DNA from: Caprimulgus europaeus
Lineage: Eukaryota > Chordata > Aves > Caprimulgiformes > Caprimulgidae
Assembly: GCA_907165065.1 (NCBI GenBank)
Contig: OU015528.1
Span: 46,987,515 to 47,051,514 of the forward strand
Direction of reading: 5' to 3'
Length of the DNA: 64,000 nucleotides
This document shows, piece by piece, positions 11,144-22,280 of this stretch. Position 1 is the stretch's first letter, and each line of letters starts with the position of its first letter. The notes below the pieces were generated by a model that was not told the DNA's origin, ran no database searches, and worked only from the letters and a program-made list of their open reading frames with translations. Position numbers and translations under genes: made by a program.

Positions 11144-14100
11144 TGTCCCCAAAATACAGTGATCATTTTCAGTTGTAGAAGAACTGGGCTCTGAATTTAT
11201 CAAATGCATGGGAAAGCAATTTCTTTCTTTTTTCACAGCAGTAATCCCCAAGAAACCTTGAAAAGATCTTACTTAAAACACCTGTTAACCTGGAAGACAT
11301 GTAGTGGAACATACATGAATAAAAGAGCTTGGATTTACAAGGAAAAATAATTGAAAAACAGCAGCATTCAGAACATAAATGGCTATAAAGATTTTAAGAG
11401 AGCTGAGAATGAGTTAGCTTCCTTGTGATCACTAGAATAACAAGATGTGGCTGGAATAGCTCAAATAAAATGCAGCTATTTTGGAGGCAGTGAGCCTCCA
11501 CTGCTCCAACAGCCAATCTCTCCATCCACCATCACTGAGAGAAAATCTCCGGATGAAGAGTAACATTAGCAAACAGAGGATACACACAAAAAAGGCTGAA
11601 GTAATTACATTTAAGGCTGAGGTTATTACATTTAAGGCTAAGCTCTCCTGGGAAGTGTGGCAATGCAGAACTGATCTTATTCTGACCATCCTAACTTCTC
11701 TCAGTAGATTAGGTGCTCGGGGCAGATGTCCTACTCCGTATGGGAACAAATCAGACCAGTCATGGCACTGAGATTGCTGCCTGGCCATCGCAGGAAGCCA
11801 CACAAGAGATTCCCAGTTTAGGGGCTACAGGATGCTTCCAACAAACTGTTACAAACTTAAGACCCACAGTGTTCTACCATTGTAATGTGGCACTGGAAGA
11901 GATTAGACAGAGCGTTAAGTGCTGTCATTCTTGTGGATCTCTGCATTAAGAGGGAGATTTTTATATAAAATTCACAGATGATCCTAGGAGGCAGCATCCC
12001 TGCTCCCTTAGAGAAGGGCTAGAAAAGGGTTCAGACATCTAGCAGGAAAATTAATATCAGCAAACATCCTAAACATGTGAGCAGTACACATCAAAAGTAT
12101 CTGAAGCTCCACCACCACTCTAAGATCTACATCTTTTCCTGTGCCATGACTGTCTCCAGTGATGTAGAGAAAGGTGGAAAGGAAAATTCAGAAGACAGGA
12201 GGGAGTAAAGCCTTTCTAAACCCTGATAATTTCAGAAACATTGAACTATAAGCCTGACACAAGATAAATATAATGGAAACAAACAGAGTTTGAGTTTTTT
12301 TCCAAACCCATTTGATAAGCCAATGCAATAGATAGCTAAGTACTCATATTTCAAAGTTATTTCCTCTCTGCAGAAATCCACCTATTTAGTTACATATATG
12401 CTTATCAAGTTTCTAATATAAAATACTGCTGAGTGGGTTTCAAACACTTCTGTGGTGAAGGTAGTGTTAGAAATCAGAGACAAATTGAGCACTGGAGCTG
12501 GTCTGGATGCTTTGCCAAAGACCCAGAGAGCTGCACATGTTTTCAACACTCTAAAATCAGCATATTGCATGCAGATGCAACTGCTTTCAGTGATCCCAAC
12601 CTTGGTTACAGAACACATGTCATGCAGTTGTGGAGATACGCTACTTTTGTGGCCTCCACAGCTCTGGAATCAACACAAATTCATCCCTAAAGCATGTTGT
12701 CACTTCAGCCCTGCAGCAGTGACTGGTGGGGTGGCAGCAGCACTACACAGGCTGGCAGGGTGTTGTGCATTGTGCGACAAAGACATCTTAGACACTGGAA
12801 AGGGAATAAACTCTTCCTGCAACAACAGACACTGTGGGCTCCTCAATATCCACACAGAACAGAGCATCTCTACTTTTACATTTCAATCAGAGGGCACAAT
12901 ATGTAACCTGAAAATGAAAACCAGGCACACCTGAGATTCCAGGAAGAATCATATTTTTCAAAAGTTTATGTAGCCTGCTGTGCTAACTGTGTCCTCACTC
13001 AGCCTGAAGTTACAATTTAAATATGTCAAATATAGGTATCGAAATGCGATAAGAATTGGGGCAGGGGAAGAGAACCACACATTTGTTTCCATCTGGCTTC
13101 TCCCATCTTTGGGCAGCACCCAGAACTGCAGGACTCTAATCTGGATTGTTAGACTTTGCTTCCCAGGCTTTTGACCATTACCATTCTTGTGAAAATCCCA
13201 TACAACATAGCAAGAGTCAAGTGCTATTGGGAAGAAGAAATTTGATAAGCAGCATGTAATAACCTGACCTGAAATTTGTCATTGGAACTAGAATTAACCT
13301 CTGTAGCACTAGAAAAAAGCATAGGAGTCTCTATTCATATATTTTCCAGAACTACAGTGGTCCAAGCACAGGTGATCCACTACATGCCCACTGTAGGGTG
13401 GATACCCACTTTATTTTCCTTGAAAGCTCCACGCCCCTGCATTGATCAGGGCAGATCTGCCTCAGTTACATACACATAAACAAGTCACAGAGGAGCAACT
13501 CAGTGTCAGGGACACTGGAAGTTTCAAAATATTCGGAGGCACAGATGTATACAGGGGGAATTTGAGCAAAATATTTGCAGAGTCTAAATGGTTGGGTTTT
13601 GGAGGTGGAGTGGGAAGGATAAGAAAGTACTCCCATTTGGGGATTTGTTGTCATCTCAAGGTAAGTGTAGTGTATGTCAAGGCTGGGATAGATTGTGGCT
13701 TATTGCATCTCCCATGTACTTAATGACCAGCTGTGGAGAAAAATTAATGGCACAACAAGGGGATTCTTCACTGCCTGTGGATTTTGTGAGCTTCAGACAT
13801 CTCTGAAAAATGAAAAGGAAATAAAAGTCAAAGAGATTGGACATCAAAGCTGAACAGGGACAGATTTTGACTCACATGAAGTATTGCCATTCAGATTTGC
13901 ACAGCAGCTTGTTGCACTCTTTGGGAGTACAGCTGGGCAAGGAAAGGAAACTCCATTCTTCAGGGGATTTAAATATTTGTAATTATGTTGGTGTGTGTAT
14001 GCCCCAGTTTGAAACAAACCCTCAATTTTCATAAAAGGGTATGCCTTCCTAGCTTTGGGCAGGACAATGGGTGGGCTGAGGAACCCTGTCTCTGTGCAAG

Positions 14101-15179
14101 CAAAAAATGATTTGCCACTCAGGTGGGCTGAGGAGGAGATGAGGCCATTTCCCAGATCAGCCAAGAACCAGACAGACAGTAAGCCTGACATGGCAGGCAA
14201 CCTCCATCAGGATACCCATCGAGATTAAAACTGGACTGTGATGCTCCAAACATAAAGATCTTGAAAGCAGAAAAACGAATGTGAATTCCTACAGCTATCC
14301 CCAAATGGGAGGCTCTCACCAACTGTTATTAGTATCCTGCCAGGCCTTGTCTCTAAGCACACAGCAGAATTTCTTGTGGTGTGCAACAAGGAGCTCCTGA
14401 GTGGAGAAGCCTCATAACCCAGCCATTGAAATTCACTGAGGATCTCTTGGGGTGTGAGGAATCCAGTTCATTTCCAGGGAAAGCCAAATGTTCTCTCTGA
14501 CACAGGAAGTGGATTCAATCCTGTTTAAAATGGCTCAAGCAACTGAATGTCCCTGCTTATCCATTTACATGACCTATTTCTAACAGTGGCCATGGGATTC
14601 AGACAACACTATAAACTGCAGTAAAATTTAGAGGCCGCCCTACCCTCAGCCTCTCCATGGCTATGAGCACTCTGTAAAATCCTAGATAGATTAAATTAGA
14701 TAGACAGCATGAAGAACAAGTTAATTGATGGTGTCACCCAGAGTGGTACATCTCATTGTTTAATTAACCAACAAGTCACCACAAGCCACAGAGCTGCCCC
14801 TTGTAATAATTGTAAAACATGGGGAAAATTTGTTTTGAGGGGTTACCACGAAGCACATACAAGTACTAATACAGCCTTCTCCCTCTTAATGTTGTATTGG
14901 CATTTTACTGCCCTGGGTAACAGACAAGATCAGGAGCTAAGCATGTCTTCTGCACAGGGCTGAGCACTACATGGGCAAGAAGGAAGCCTAGAGACAACAC
15001 CAAGTAAGGCTGGAAGTGCTGCCCCGTCACAGCAAAAGGGAGTCTTCTGCCTGCCAGCAGCAAATCTCCCACTGCACCAGTCAGCTGGAGCACGGTACTC
15101 CATTAGGCCACTGAAAGTCTTCACCTCTCCTTCCTAATAGCTTCCTCTGTTTCACCAGGCAGATAAGTCCATCCTCCCA
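11144..15179. other. Non-coding stretch, no gene seen
   Basis: The longest open frames are 12452-12934 plus (160 codons), 11432-11803 minus (123) and 13844-14200 minus (118). None shows a recognisable family, a credible methionine context or matching splice sites. AT-rich intervals at about 12290-12430 and 13020-13060 carry no clear motif cluster. A 21-bp tandem repeat at 11592-11640 is annotated separately. Confidence 0.55.
11592..11640. repeat. 21-bp tandem repeat, about 2.3 units
   Basis: Units AAGGCTGAAGTAATTACATT and AAGGCTGAGGTTATTACATT (each followed by T) lie at 11592-11612 and 11613-11633, then a partial third unit AAGGCTAAG. The two full units differ at two positions. In the minus-strand frame the repeat reads as a 7-residue repeat, but this is not evidence of coding. 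Each unit carries an ATTACATTTAA core. Confidence 0.8.
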
Positions 15180-15300
15180 CTTTTTCAGGGGCTTTTAACA
15201 CCTAATTAATTAGTACTCAAGGCAGAGTTTTATGTAAATTTTATTTAAATCCCAATCAGTGCTCTCATTTCCGTGCAGAGTTATTTTTACCATAGCATCA
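15180..15300. promoter_or_regulatory. Candidate enhancer-like AT-rich element (TAATTAATTAG)
   Basis: A palindromic homeodomain-type site TAATTAATTAG (15203-15213) is followed by TATGTAAATTTTATTTAAAT and a CCAATC box (about 15252-15257) in a compact AT-rich island between GC-richer flanks. Paired TAAT words of this kind bind homeodomain dimers. The island lacks CpG-rich promoter features. The frame 15210-15647 minus (145 codons) starts here but has no recognisable domain. Confidence 0.3.
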
Positions 15301-17219
15301 GCACTCAGGTGGGCAAGGAACAAAACTACCCGGGGGAGCAGAGCCTGACGTGCCCAGCCTAATAAAGAGACTGGGAGCACTGGGATGATGCAGGGGGAGG
15401 AGATGACCCTGGCATGCAAGCCAGCACTGAGGGGAAGGAGTAGGAGCTGTGACGGTTGCTGGGCACTGATAAGCTCTGGCAAGAGTAGAAGCAAGTCTTG
15501 ACTGTGGAGCAGACCATAAAGTGCTGTCTCCTGAGAACTAAGCACCCCCCCAGTGGGGAATGGCCTAACACACAGGGATGTTGATGCTACAGCCAGCAAA
15601 GGGATGATAACAGCAAGCCTTAAAATTAGTCTTGATCCAGGGGCCATGTTTTTAGTTTATCCACAAAAGCAGGGAGTGTCACAGCAGGAACCTCCTCAGT
15701 CTAGGAGTCTTCTCAGTCAGGATCAGCTTCCTACTCACTGGAGCTGTCTTGACAGGCACCCTGGGGATCTTCCACATCTTTCCACTCACATCCAAGGCCT
15801 CTGACCTTCCCTCTTGCCCCATTTCTCTCTTTTGAAACACTGTCAGGCATGGAAGGGCCCATGAAAACTCCTGTTAGCAGCACTTACATCCTATGAGAGG
15901 GAGAGAGAAGAGCACATCTTTTCTGGAACCAGGTGACCGATGAGATAAACTAGATACTCGGGTACCTCATCACAGTAAGCCATGTATCATGGTAACCCAG
16001 GCACAGAAACTTATGGGGTCTCTTGGCAGCAGCACATCAGGTACCAGCCAACACTGCCTGCTTGTGCATCATTGCTAGGGCAGCCAAGTATGGGGCTGAG
16101 CCTGCTGGCATCTGTCCTTCCGCCACCAGACTTGGTGGAGAGTCAATGCCAGGGATAGAAGTGTTACCATCTCTCTAGTCTATGGAGAAAGCAAAGATTC
16201 TTCAGTATCTCCCTCTAGGTCATTAGGCTGAGACAAGATGAGGACCACAAAGAGGAACTAGCCACTAAGCTGTGACACAAGCACACAGAACAGGTAAAAG
16301 GACCTAGCAAGGAAGTCTCAACTTGCTGCAGATGGAGAAAGTGAGCTCAGCCAGGTGATCCAGAAGCAGCAGATGAGGTAAAGCAGTAGGATCCTTGGTT
16401 CAGCTGCGTCTTCTTCTTCCTGAATGTTGTTTCACAGTTTCCCTGGGAGTGCTTCCTCCTCATGCTGCTTACATTCTCCTTTACTTTGAGACAACAACGG
16501 TTCACTGATGTTGGAAAATAATAAAAACCTAGTCTACAGTGCAGTCCACTGGACAGCAGATTTTCAGCCACCATATCTGAATCTCCACAGGGGAGACAGC
16601 TTTGGGATGGCTTTTTAAGTCCTCCTGTTAAGATTTTCTAGCAGCAGCCAAGAGGCTGAGTCAATGCAAGTAGCTGTGCCTCATGCTGGATGGATTCATG
16701 CTGTTGATCCTCTCTGCCAGTCCTTCACCAGCTCTCACTGTGCTAGTCCTCATAAATCTATCGATTAGCTAAAAACACCTCCATCTTTGGTTTCTACCTC
16801 ATGAATCCTTCTCCTAACCTCAGCCTGGATAATTTTAGTTTATTTCTTAGGGGAAGAGGAAGGAAAGAGTTTCCCCTGGAGACACAGTTAGCATCAGCTA
16901 TCCAGAGAAACAAGAAGGGTTCTGTCACTGATAACAGAAGTCTCAAAGGCAGTATATAACCTTACTGGGAGAAACAAAAAGCATGCCCACTACCAATTTC
17001 AAAACATTCATGGACTGGGGAAAGGCACTCATTGCCATCACCCCTGGAGTCATTAGAGAGAAGAGGATGCAGTAACAGAGCAAGAACTTCCTACTAATGC
17101 CATTAACCACCAATATCTGAGACTTGGCAAATCCAAAGCAAGCCTTTCCTAGGCTCCCTTACAGTCATGTTCCATGCACAGAGAGAGTCCATGCAACAGC
17201 TTTGGGGACACTGGAAGAA
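15301..17219. other. Non-coding stretch, no gene seen
   Basis: Apart from the 145-codon minus frame that overlaps it from 15647, no open frame is notable. The composition is mixed, with scattered purine-rich words. I see no LTR, LINE tail or RNA gene. Confidence 0.5.
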
Positions 17220-17420
17220 TTCCAAGGTGGTTTTATTCAATGTCCAATACTGCTTCATAACCAATTAGATTTATTAACTTTCCCTGCCACCTAGAGTCTT
17301 CTATGTGATGGCAGACAGATGTTCCCCAGGTGTTTGCAGACTGGCTTAGCTAATACTTTTGATAACCTGAATAGCAGATGCATTAACAGATTTTGATATG
17401 ATGCCATTAGTTTTGCAGCT
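17220..17420. promoter_or_regulatory. Candidate enhancer-like element (CCAATTAG, E-box, CATTAG)
   Basis: CCAATTAGATTTATTAAC spans 17261-17278, an E-box CAGGTG lies at 17327-17332, and CATTAACAG and CATTAG (17405-17410) follow, with CCAAT at 17244-17248. The 200-bp block has an even AT-rich texture, unlike the G-rich and CT-rich DNA on its right (17420-17660). It is a motif-based suggestion only. Confidence 0.3.
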
Positions 17421-17859
17421 GATGGCAGGGAGGGATGAGGGGGAAGAGGGAAGAACAAATAAATAAATGTTAAAATAGAGAGAAAAAGAAAAAGAGAGGC
17501 TAATTTATAGGCTTCCTTCTCTCCCTGGAACATGCGGTCCAGGCGCTGGCAGACGGCACTCCCCATCTGCGCCATTCCTAGGGCAAGGGGGCAGATTCCA
17601 CAACCAGCTCCATCCTGCCAAAATCCCCTCCTTCTCCCCCCACCTTTACCCCTTCCTTTGAAGTGCAATTGCGTAGACTTCCATCTGGCAAGGAAGCCTG
17701 TGCTTCACAAATGCACGCACACTTTGAGACCACAGCGAGGAGGGTATTTAAGGTACAGAGACAGGGAAAGTGCATCGCAAAAGGCAGATCAGTGGGTAAT
17801 ACAGAAACACTCCTTTTTCTGTTCCTTCCGATGAGTCAACATGATGAGTCTGTTGTGTA
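17421..17859. other. Non-coding stretch with CT/GA-rich and CpG-containing patches
   Basis: A purine-rich run (about 17420-17500) is followed by a C-rich patch (about 17580-17660) with slightly more CpG than the surroundings. Frames here (17532-17834 plus, 100 codons; 17291-17668 minus, 125 codons) are low-complexity translations of these patches. I see no TATA box or clear CpG island that would make this a promoter. Confidence 0.45.
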
Positions 17860-18010
17860 AAACATATGCCGCTTGTACATCTGCATAAAATGAGGCAGCG
17901 GGGTCTAGGAGTGTTCATTAAGGGGCTGAATTCAAACCTTATTTTTAATCTCAAGCTTACTCCCTACCCATAATTAGGCCTCCAGTCAGTCATTGAAGCT
18001 CTATCTGTGT
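17860..18010. promoter_or_regulatory. Candidate enhancer-like element (TAATTAG, CATTAAG)
   Basis: CATTAAGG near 17916 and TAATTAG (17971-17977) lie in a 150-bp AT-rich block with TTATTTTTAATC between them. The texture matches the other candidate elements in this window. It could equally be ordinary AT-rich intronic DNA. Confidence 0.25.
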
Positions 18011-18895
18011 GCCTTTCCTCACCCTTAAGAGAGGATTAAACCTTCTACCCAAGGAGTTGTAAAGAACTGATTCTATATCCAAAAAGCCTTGTGTTTTACG
18101 TCTGTGAAGAGATAAACAGTTTATGTCTGAGCAAGATCCAAACCAGATGCAATAAGCCTTCCAAAACAACACAGAGAAAACCCAGGTCAAAAGATCTCTT
18201 CACCTTTCTCACTGGGAGTTAATACCACAGGCAGAGGAAAAAGAGAGGAGACAGAAGAGAGAGAAAAGCCACCACTTTTGCCAACAGTCAGTGTTTCCGT
18301 GCTGAAGATGAGTTCAGGAAGCTGGTGACAGCTGCCCTTTTTCCAAAGAAGCTCAACAAATGCAGCAGCACGGCTTCAGTTTGCAGCCTTTTTATAACCT
18401 CTGGTAACATGTTTTACAAATTAAACTCATGAGATCTATGGACTCATTACTGGCTCTTGAACACAACTCCCTTCAGATAAAGTATGGCCACTTCTGCATG
18501 GATATTGTGTAGGAAACTGTAGTATCTCTGCCTATGTCATTTGGCCAGATGTTCATCATACTGCTTAATGTTTCCCTAAACTCACTAGCAGATTTCAAAT
18601 CCATCCTTTCAGAGAAATGAGCATTCTGAGGGAAACTAGCAGAATTCACTGAAGGGTCCAGAGAGATTGTTACCATGCCGTGGCTCAGCACTGCGTCCCA
18701 CTCTCTAGACACACGTATTCTCCTCCCACCAAGGTCAGCAGGGCAGAAATAATCCCCTTCAAAACGTCTCCTTCCTCCACCTGAAAACCGCAGTGTCACC
18801 AAAATCAGAACCAGGGATATCAGTTAAGCCTTTGCAAAGGCTCTCTCTGTGTCTTTTATGAGAATGTCACCTGCACCATTTCCCCCCTGCCTGGG
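18011..18895. other. Non-coding stretch, no gene seen
   Basis: The longest frame is 18473-18802 minus (109 codons). It is unrecognised and not bounded by matching splice signals. I see no repeat. Confidence 0.5.
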
Positions 18896-19050
18896 AAGTT
18901 AAGTTCCCCCATTTATCAAGGGATTATTATTCACAGTTTGCATAGTTTTGCCCAGGCTTTCAGGAAAACAGGGTGGCAGTTTAAGGTAAGTTTGATTTAT
19001 ACATTATCAAAGAGGAAATCACTTAGTTAAGAAAATTATGTAAAGCCCGG
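18896..19050. promoter_or_regulatory. Candidate enhancer-like element (TCF/LEF-like ATCAAAG)
   Basis: The block includes GGATTATTATTC, TTTGCATAG, GATTTATAC and a TCF/LEF-type ATCAAAG (19006-19012). It is about 150 bp long and AT-rich. Motif evidence only. Confidence 0.27.
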
Positions 19051-22000
19051 TGTTTCTAAATGCTCCATCTCCATTACACAGGAGTGGCAGGCTGTGTCCT
19101 TCCCGGTGAGATTTCCAGCCACTCTGGGATTAGCACACAGTTTGCCTGTGAAAAACGTTATGAGTGCAGTGAGGCGGAAGCAAAGAGCTCATGGCTCCAG
19201 CCCCCTCTGCCATGCAGCAGGCACCTCGGTTTGTCTGTTTTAACTTATTCCAGCAGTAATCCTAAAATCAGGGCAACAATCACTCAAGGCAGAGTTCTTT
19301 CAGATGCAGGGGAAACTTGCATAACAAGAGCCTGCATTCCTGTAGGCCTTGAATCCCAAGCCTTCCCTTCTCTAGAATTAATTATATTAAATCACCAATA
19401 TTAGGTGTAAGAGATAATTTAGAGGAACGTAAGATTATTCAGAATGGCATGGCTGATTTTTGATTTATTATCATCTAGCTATAGTTTCAGTCAAGCGAGA
19501 ATGTCAAGGGAGGGGAAGCAGAAGGGCTGTGACCTTGTTCTCTACCCTCCGTTCAGACAACTTTGAGGCTTAATGTTCACAGCAAGAACTATGCTCCCAA
19601 GAAATGTGTACAGGGAATATTGAGAGCCTTGTGAGTTTTGCTTTGTTCACAGAAGAGGGCTGATCCAAGAAAGGGGAGGCTTTGTACAAGCCTTTGGAGA
19701 CAGAGTGCATCACAGCCACTGTGAATTAGAGATCTTGGCTCTAGTCTTCCCCTAATATATTGCATTGGGTTGGTTTGTCTGGCACAGGACAGACACACTG
19801 TTGCCTCTTGGCTCCATACACCCTGTTATTTCCCTTCTATGCTGCCCCTGGCAGAAATGTCACCACAGAAAGGGAGAACAAATTATTTGTTCCTGTATTG
19901 AAGAGGATCTGGAGGGAAAAGTGGTGGCAAACAATTTATTCTCTTCAGATAGCAAGTCAAAGTCCTCTTCCCCAGCCGGGAGTAAAAACACTGTTCCTAT
20001 CCCCAGGATAGCAGGGGATGTCCCTTGCTACCACATACTGACCTCCAGGATGTGCCATTCTAAGATAACCAAGGCACCCTTACAGGACTGGCATATTGGC
20101 CACAGGACAACCAAGCCCTCCTTGACTGGTAGCTTGAGAATAACCTAACTCGGGCATTGCAGGTGAGGTAGCTCAGTGATAGTCCCAGGAAGCACGCCAA
20201 TAAAGTCAACTATTGGTGCAACAGATTGTCAAAAAGCTAGACCAAAAGCTTTAGAGAGCAATGGAGTGCCAGTGGCCACTTGTTGCCCACACCACATTAG
20301 TATGGCAAGTGGTTACTGTCCTGCGGGGGAAGCCTGATTTTATCCAGCCATTAAAACACAAACAGCAGAGACTCAAGATGTGTGTTCTGCATACAGTGCT
20401 GAGTAAACAAAACAACTCTTTTTTTATGGCATAGGTAGACTTAGGTCTTAATTCATCTTGTTTAGGTGACTTGATGGGTCTGGTGTCAGACAAGACCAGA
20501 GCCACTTGCATTAACTTTGTTTGAAATTCACCTGAAATATGGCTCTCAGTTCACATGGAACATGGAGTCCAGTGGCAGAAGGCCTCCTGGGTGGCTATGT
20601 AAGACTCGGCATCAATGCTGCTGCTATACAGAATATATGTCAGAGAGGGTAGCAAGCCAGAGGTACAGAAGCATTAATCTACTGGCAGTATTTCCCTTGC
20701 ATTGGTGCTTGGAGGGAGACAGAAGAGTCTCTGCTGTCCTGCTCCTCCCCTAGGTGGAATGTCTTACAATAAACACCTTCCACAATTCACCCACACAGAA
20801 AGCTGTAACCATGTTCAAAAGACCATTCATCTTACTCTCTTACTCCACAGGAAAAAAAAAAAAAAACAGCCACACATCTCCCTCCAGCCCTTCCCTGATT
20901 ACAGACACACCTGCACTGCAATATACAGGTACAACTGCCACCCATGCAGAAACATCCTTACTAAATTTAAATAAAGCTATGTGGGTGACAGTCTAACCCT
21001 GACAGCAAGCCCTCCTGCATCAGCAGCCGAAGGCCACCAACCTGCTAATTGTACGAATTCACAAGGACTCTTTGAGGACTTGACCAGCAAAACCCAATTT
21101 GCTCATGCCAGGCTATTGTAGATAAGCCTCATTCAGCCATATCTGATTCAGCATTAGCCACCACGGCAACTGCCCTGAGTTAGGACACAGATGACCAGGA
21201 GTTTAAGAGACTCAACTACAGCTACAATCAGGAGTTACACAAATAGACATAATCCTGTTAACAAGCTGGACTCAAGTGGTCTTTGGACTCTACAGCCTAT
21301 AATTTAGGGCTTGGTCTCACTATCATTTGCTCTAAAAACCTACAAATAACAGAGGTTTGTTTTACCAGTTAAACCTTCTTTGAAAGGCTTTTCCCATAGC
21401 TAAAATATCTTTTTACCAATAAGATTCCCACCTATGCCAGGAAGGTACAGACTTTCCAAATTCACAGCTGGTAGCATCAGCAGTTAACTGGGAAAACAAG
21501 AAATGTGTGACTGGAAGATTCTATAAAGCTTAAAATAGTCAATATTTATAATTGTGAAAATTGTAGGTTTCACAGTGATCACACACATGACTCTGAAGGG
21601 TGAGCAGGAGTCACTAACAGAAAAGGAAATTGACCCATTTGGATGCAGTCAAACCATACCTATTTTAGAGCTTTTGCAGCCAATAGATGCTTGTATTGTA
21701 AGCTGCAGAAATAACATACACAGTGTTAAGTGTGATCTCATCAAAACCATACTGCTCTTTCAGGCTCCAGTGCATTGGGAGGCTTACTGCATTTTTCAAA
21801 ATAACCTATACCAAGTCAGCAGGTGAAGAATCAGCAAAACATCCGTCATCCTTGCATCCAGCAGTCTCTGCCCCTCTGCTATGGTTCTCGTCTTTGATTT
21901 AGCAAGGGGAAGGAGTCACATGTCTGTTCTCAGCTCTTAAAGGTCCAGGTTTTGAAGGGATCCAGTGGGTTCTTGTAGTAAGTACTACACAGAGCTTCAC

Positions 22001-22075
22001 CACTCGTGCTAAGTGCTAAACTGACAAACCTCAGACTGCAAAGCTCCCAGAAAACCTGGGCCTGAAGACTACCAG
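19051..22075. other. Non-coding stretch, no gene seen
   Basis: Frames reach 127 codons (19765-20148 plus) and 114 codons (19060-19404 plus), with no recognised family. An A15 run (20852-20866) has no LINE or SINE body or target duplication that I can see. AT-rich patches at 19375-19480 and 21530-21570 might be regulatory but lack a distinctive cluster. Confidence 0.5.
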
Positions 22076-22123
22076 TATATATCTATATATCTATATATCT
22101 ATATATCTATATATCTATATATC

Positions 22124-22154
<31 letters not shown>
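22076..22154. repeat. (ATCTATAT)n microsatellite followed by poly-T
   Basis: About six perfect copies of the 8-bp unit ATCTATAT are followed by (AT)n to 22139 and then an uninterrupted T-run of about 15 to 22154. It is a simple repeat, likely polymorphic in length. The perfect units indicate recent slippage. Confidence 0.95.
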
Positions 22155-22280
22155 CCCAGTTGAGCTATTCGGGCTGCAGCAGGAACTTATTAGCTGTTGA
22201 TCTTTTAATAGGTGACATTTCTGGGAGCATTTGCTCCAATTTGAAAGGTAATTTGTATCAGCTGTTCTGGTTCCTGTTCC
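22155..22280. promoter_or_regulatory. Candidate enhancer-like element next to the microsatellite
   Basis: The block contains CTTATTAGCTG, TTTTAATAGGTGAC and AATTTGAAAGGTAATTTG within 120 bp. These are homeodomain-like TTAG/TAAT words with an adjacent AGGTGAC nuclear-receptor-like half site. It is unique sequence starting right after the poly-T. The call is tentative. Confidence 0.25.

Noticed and set aside
20160..20185. let-7-like TGAGGTAG word
   Set aside because: Only the first 8 bases match and no hairpin partner was seen; not a miRNA.
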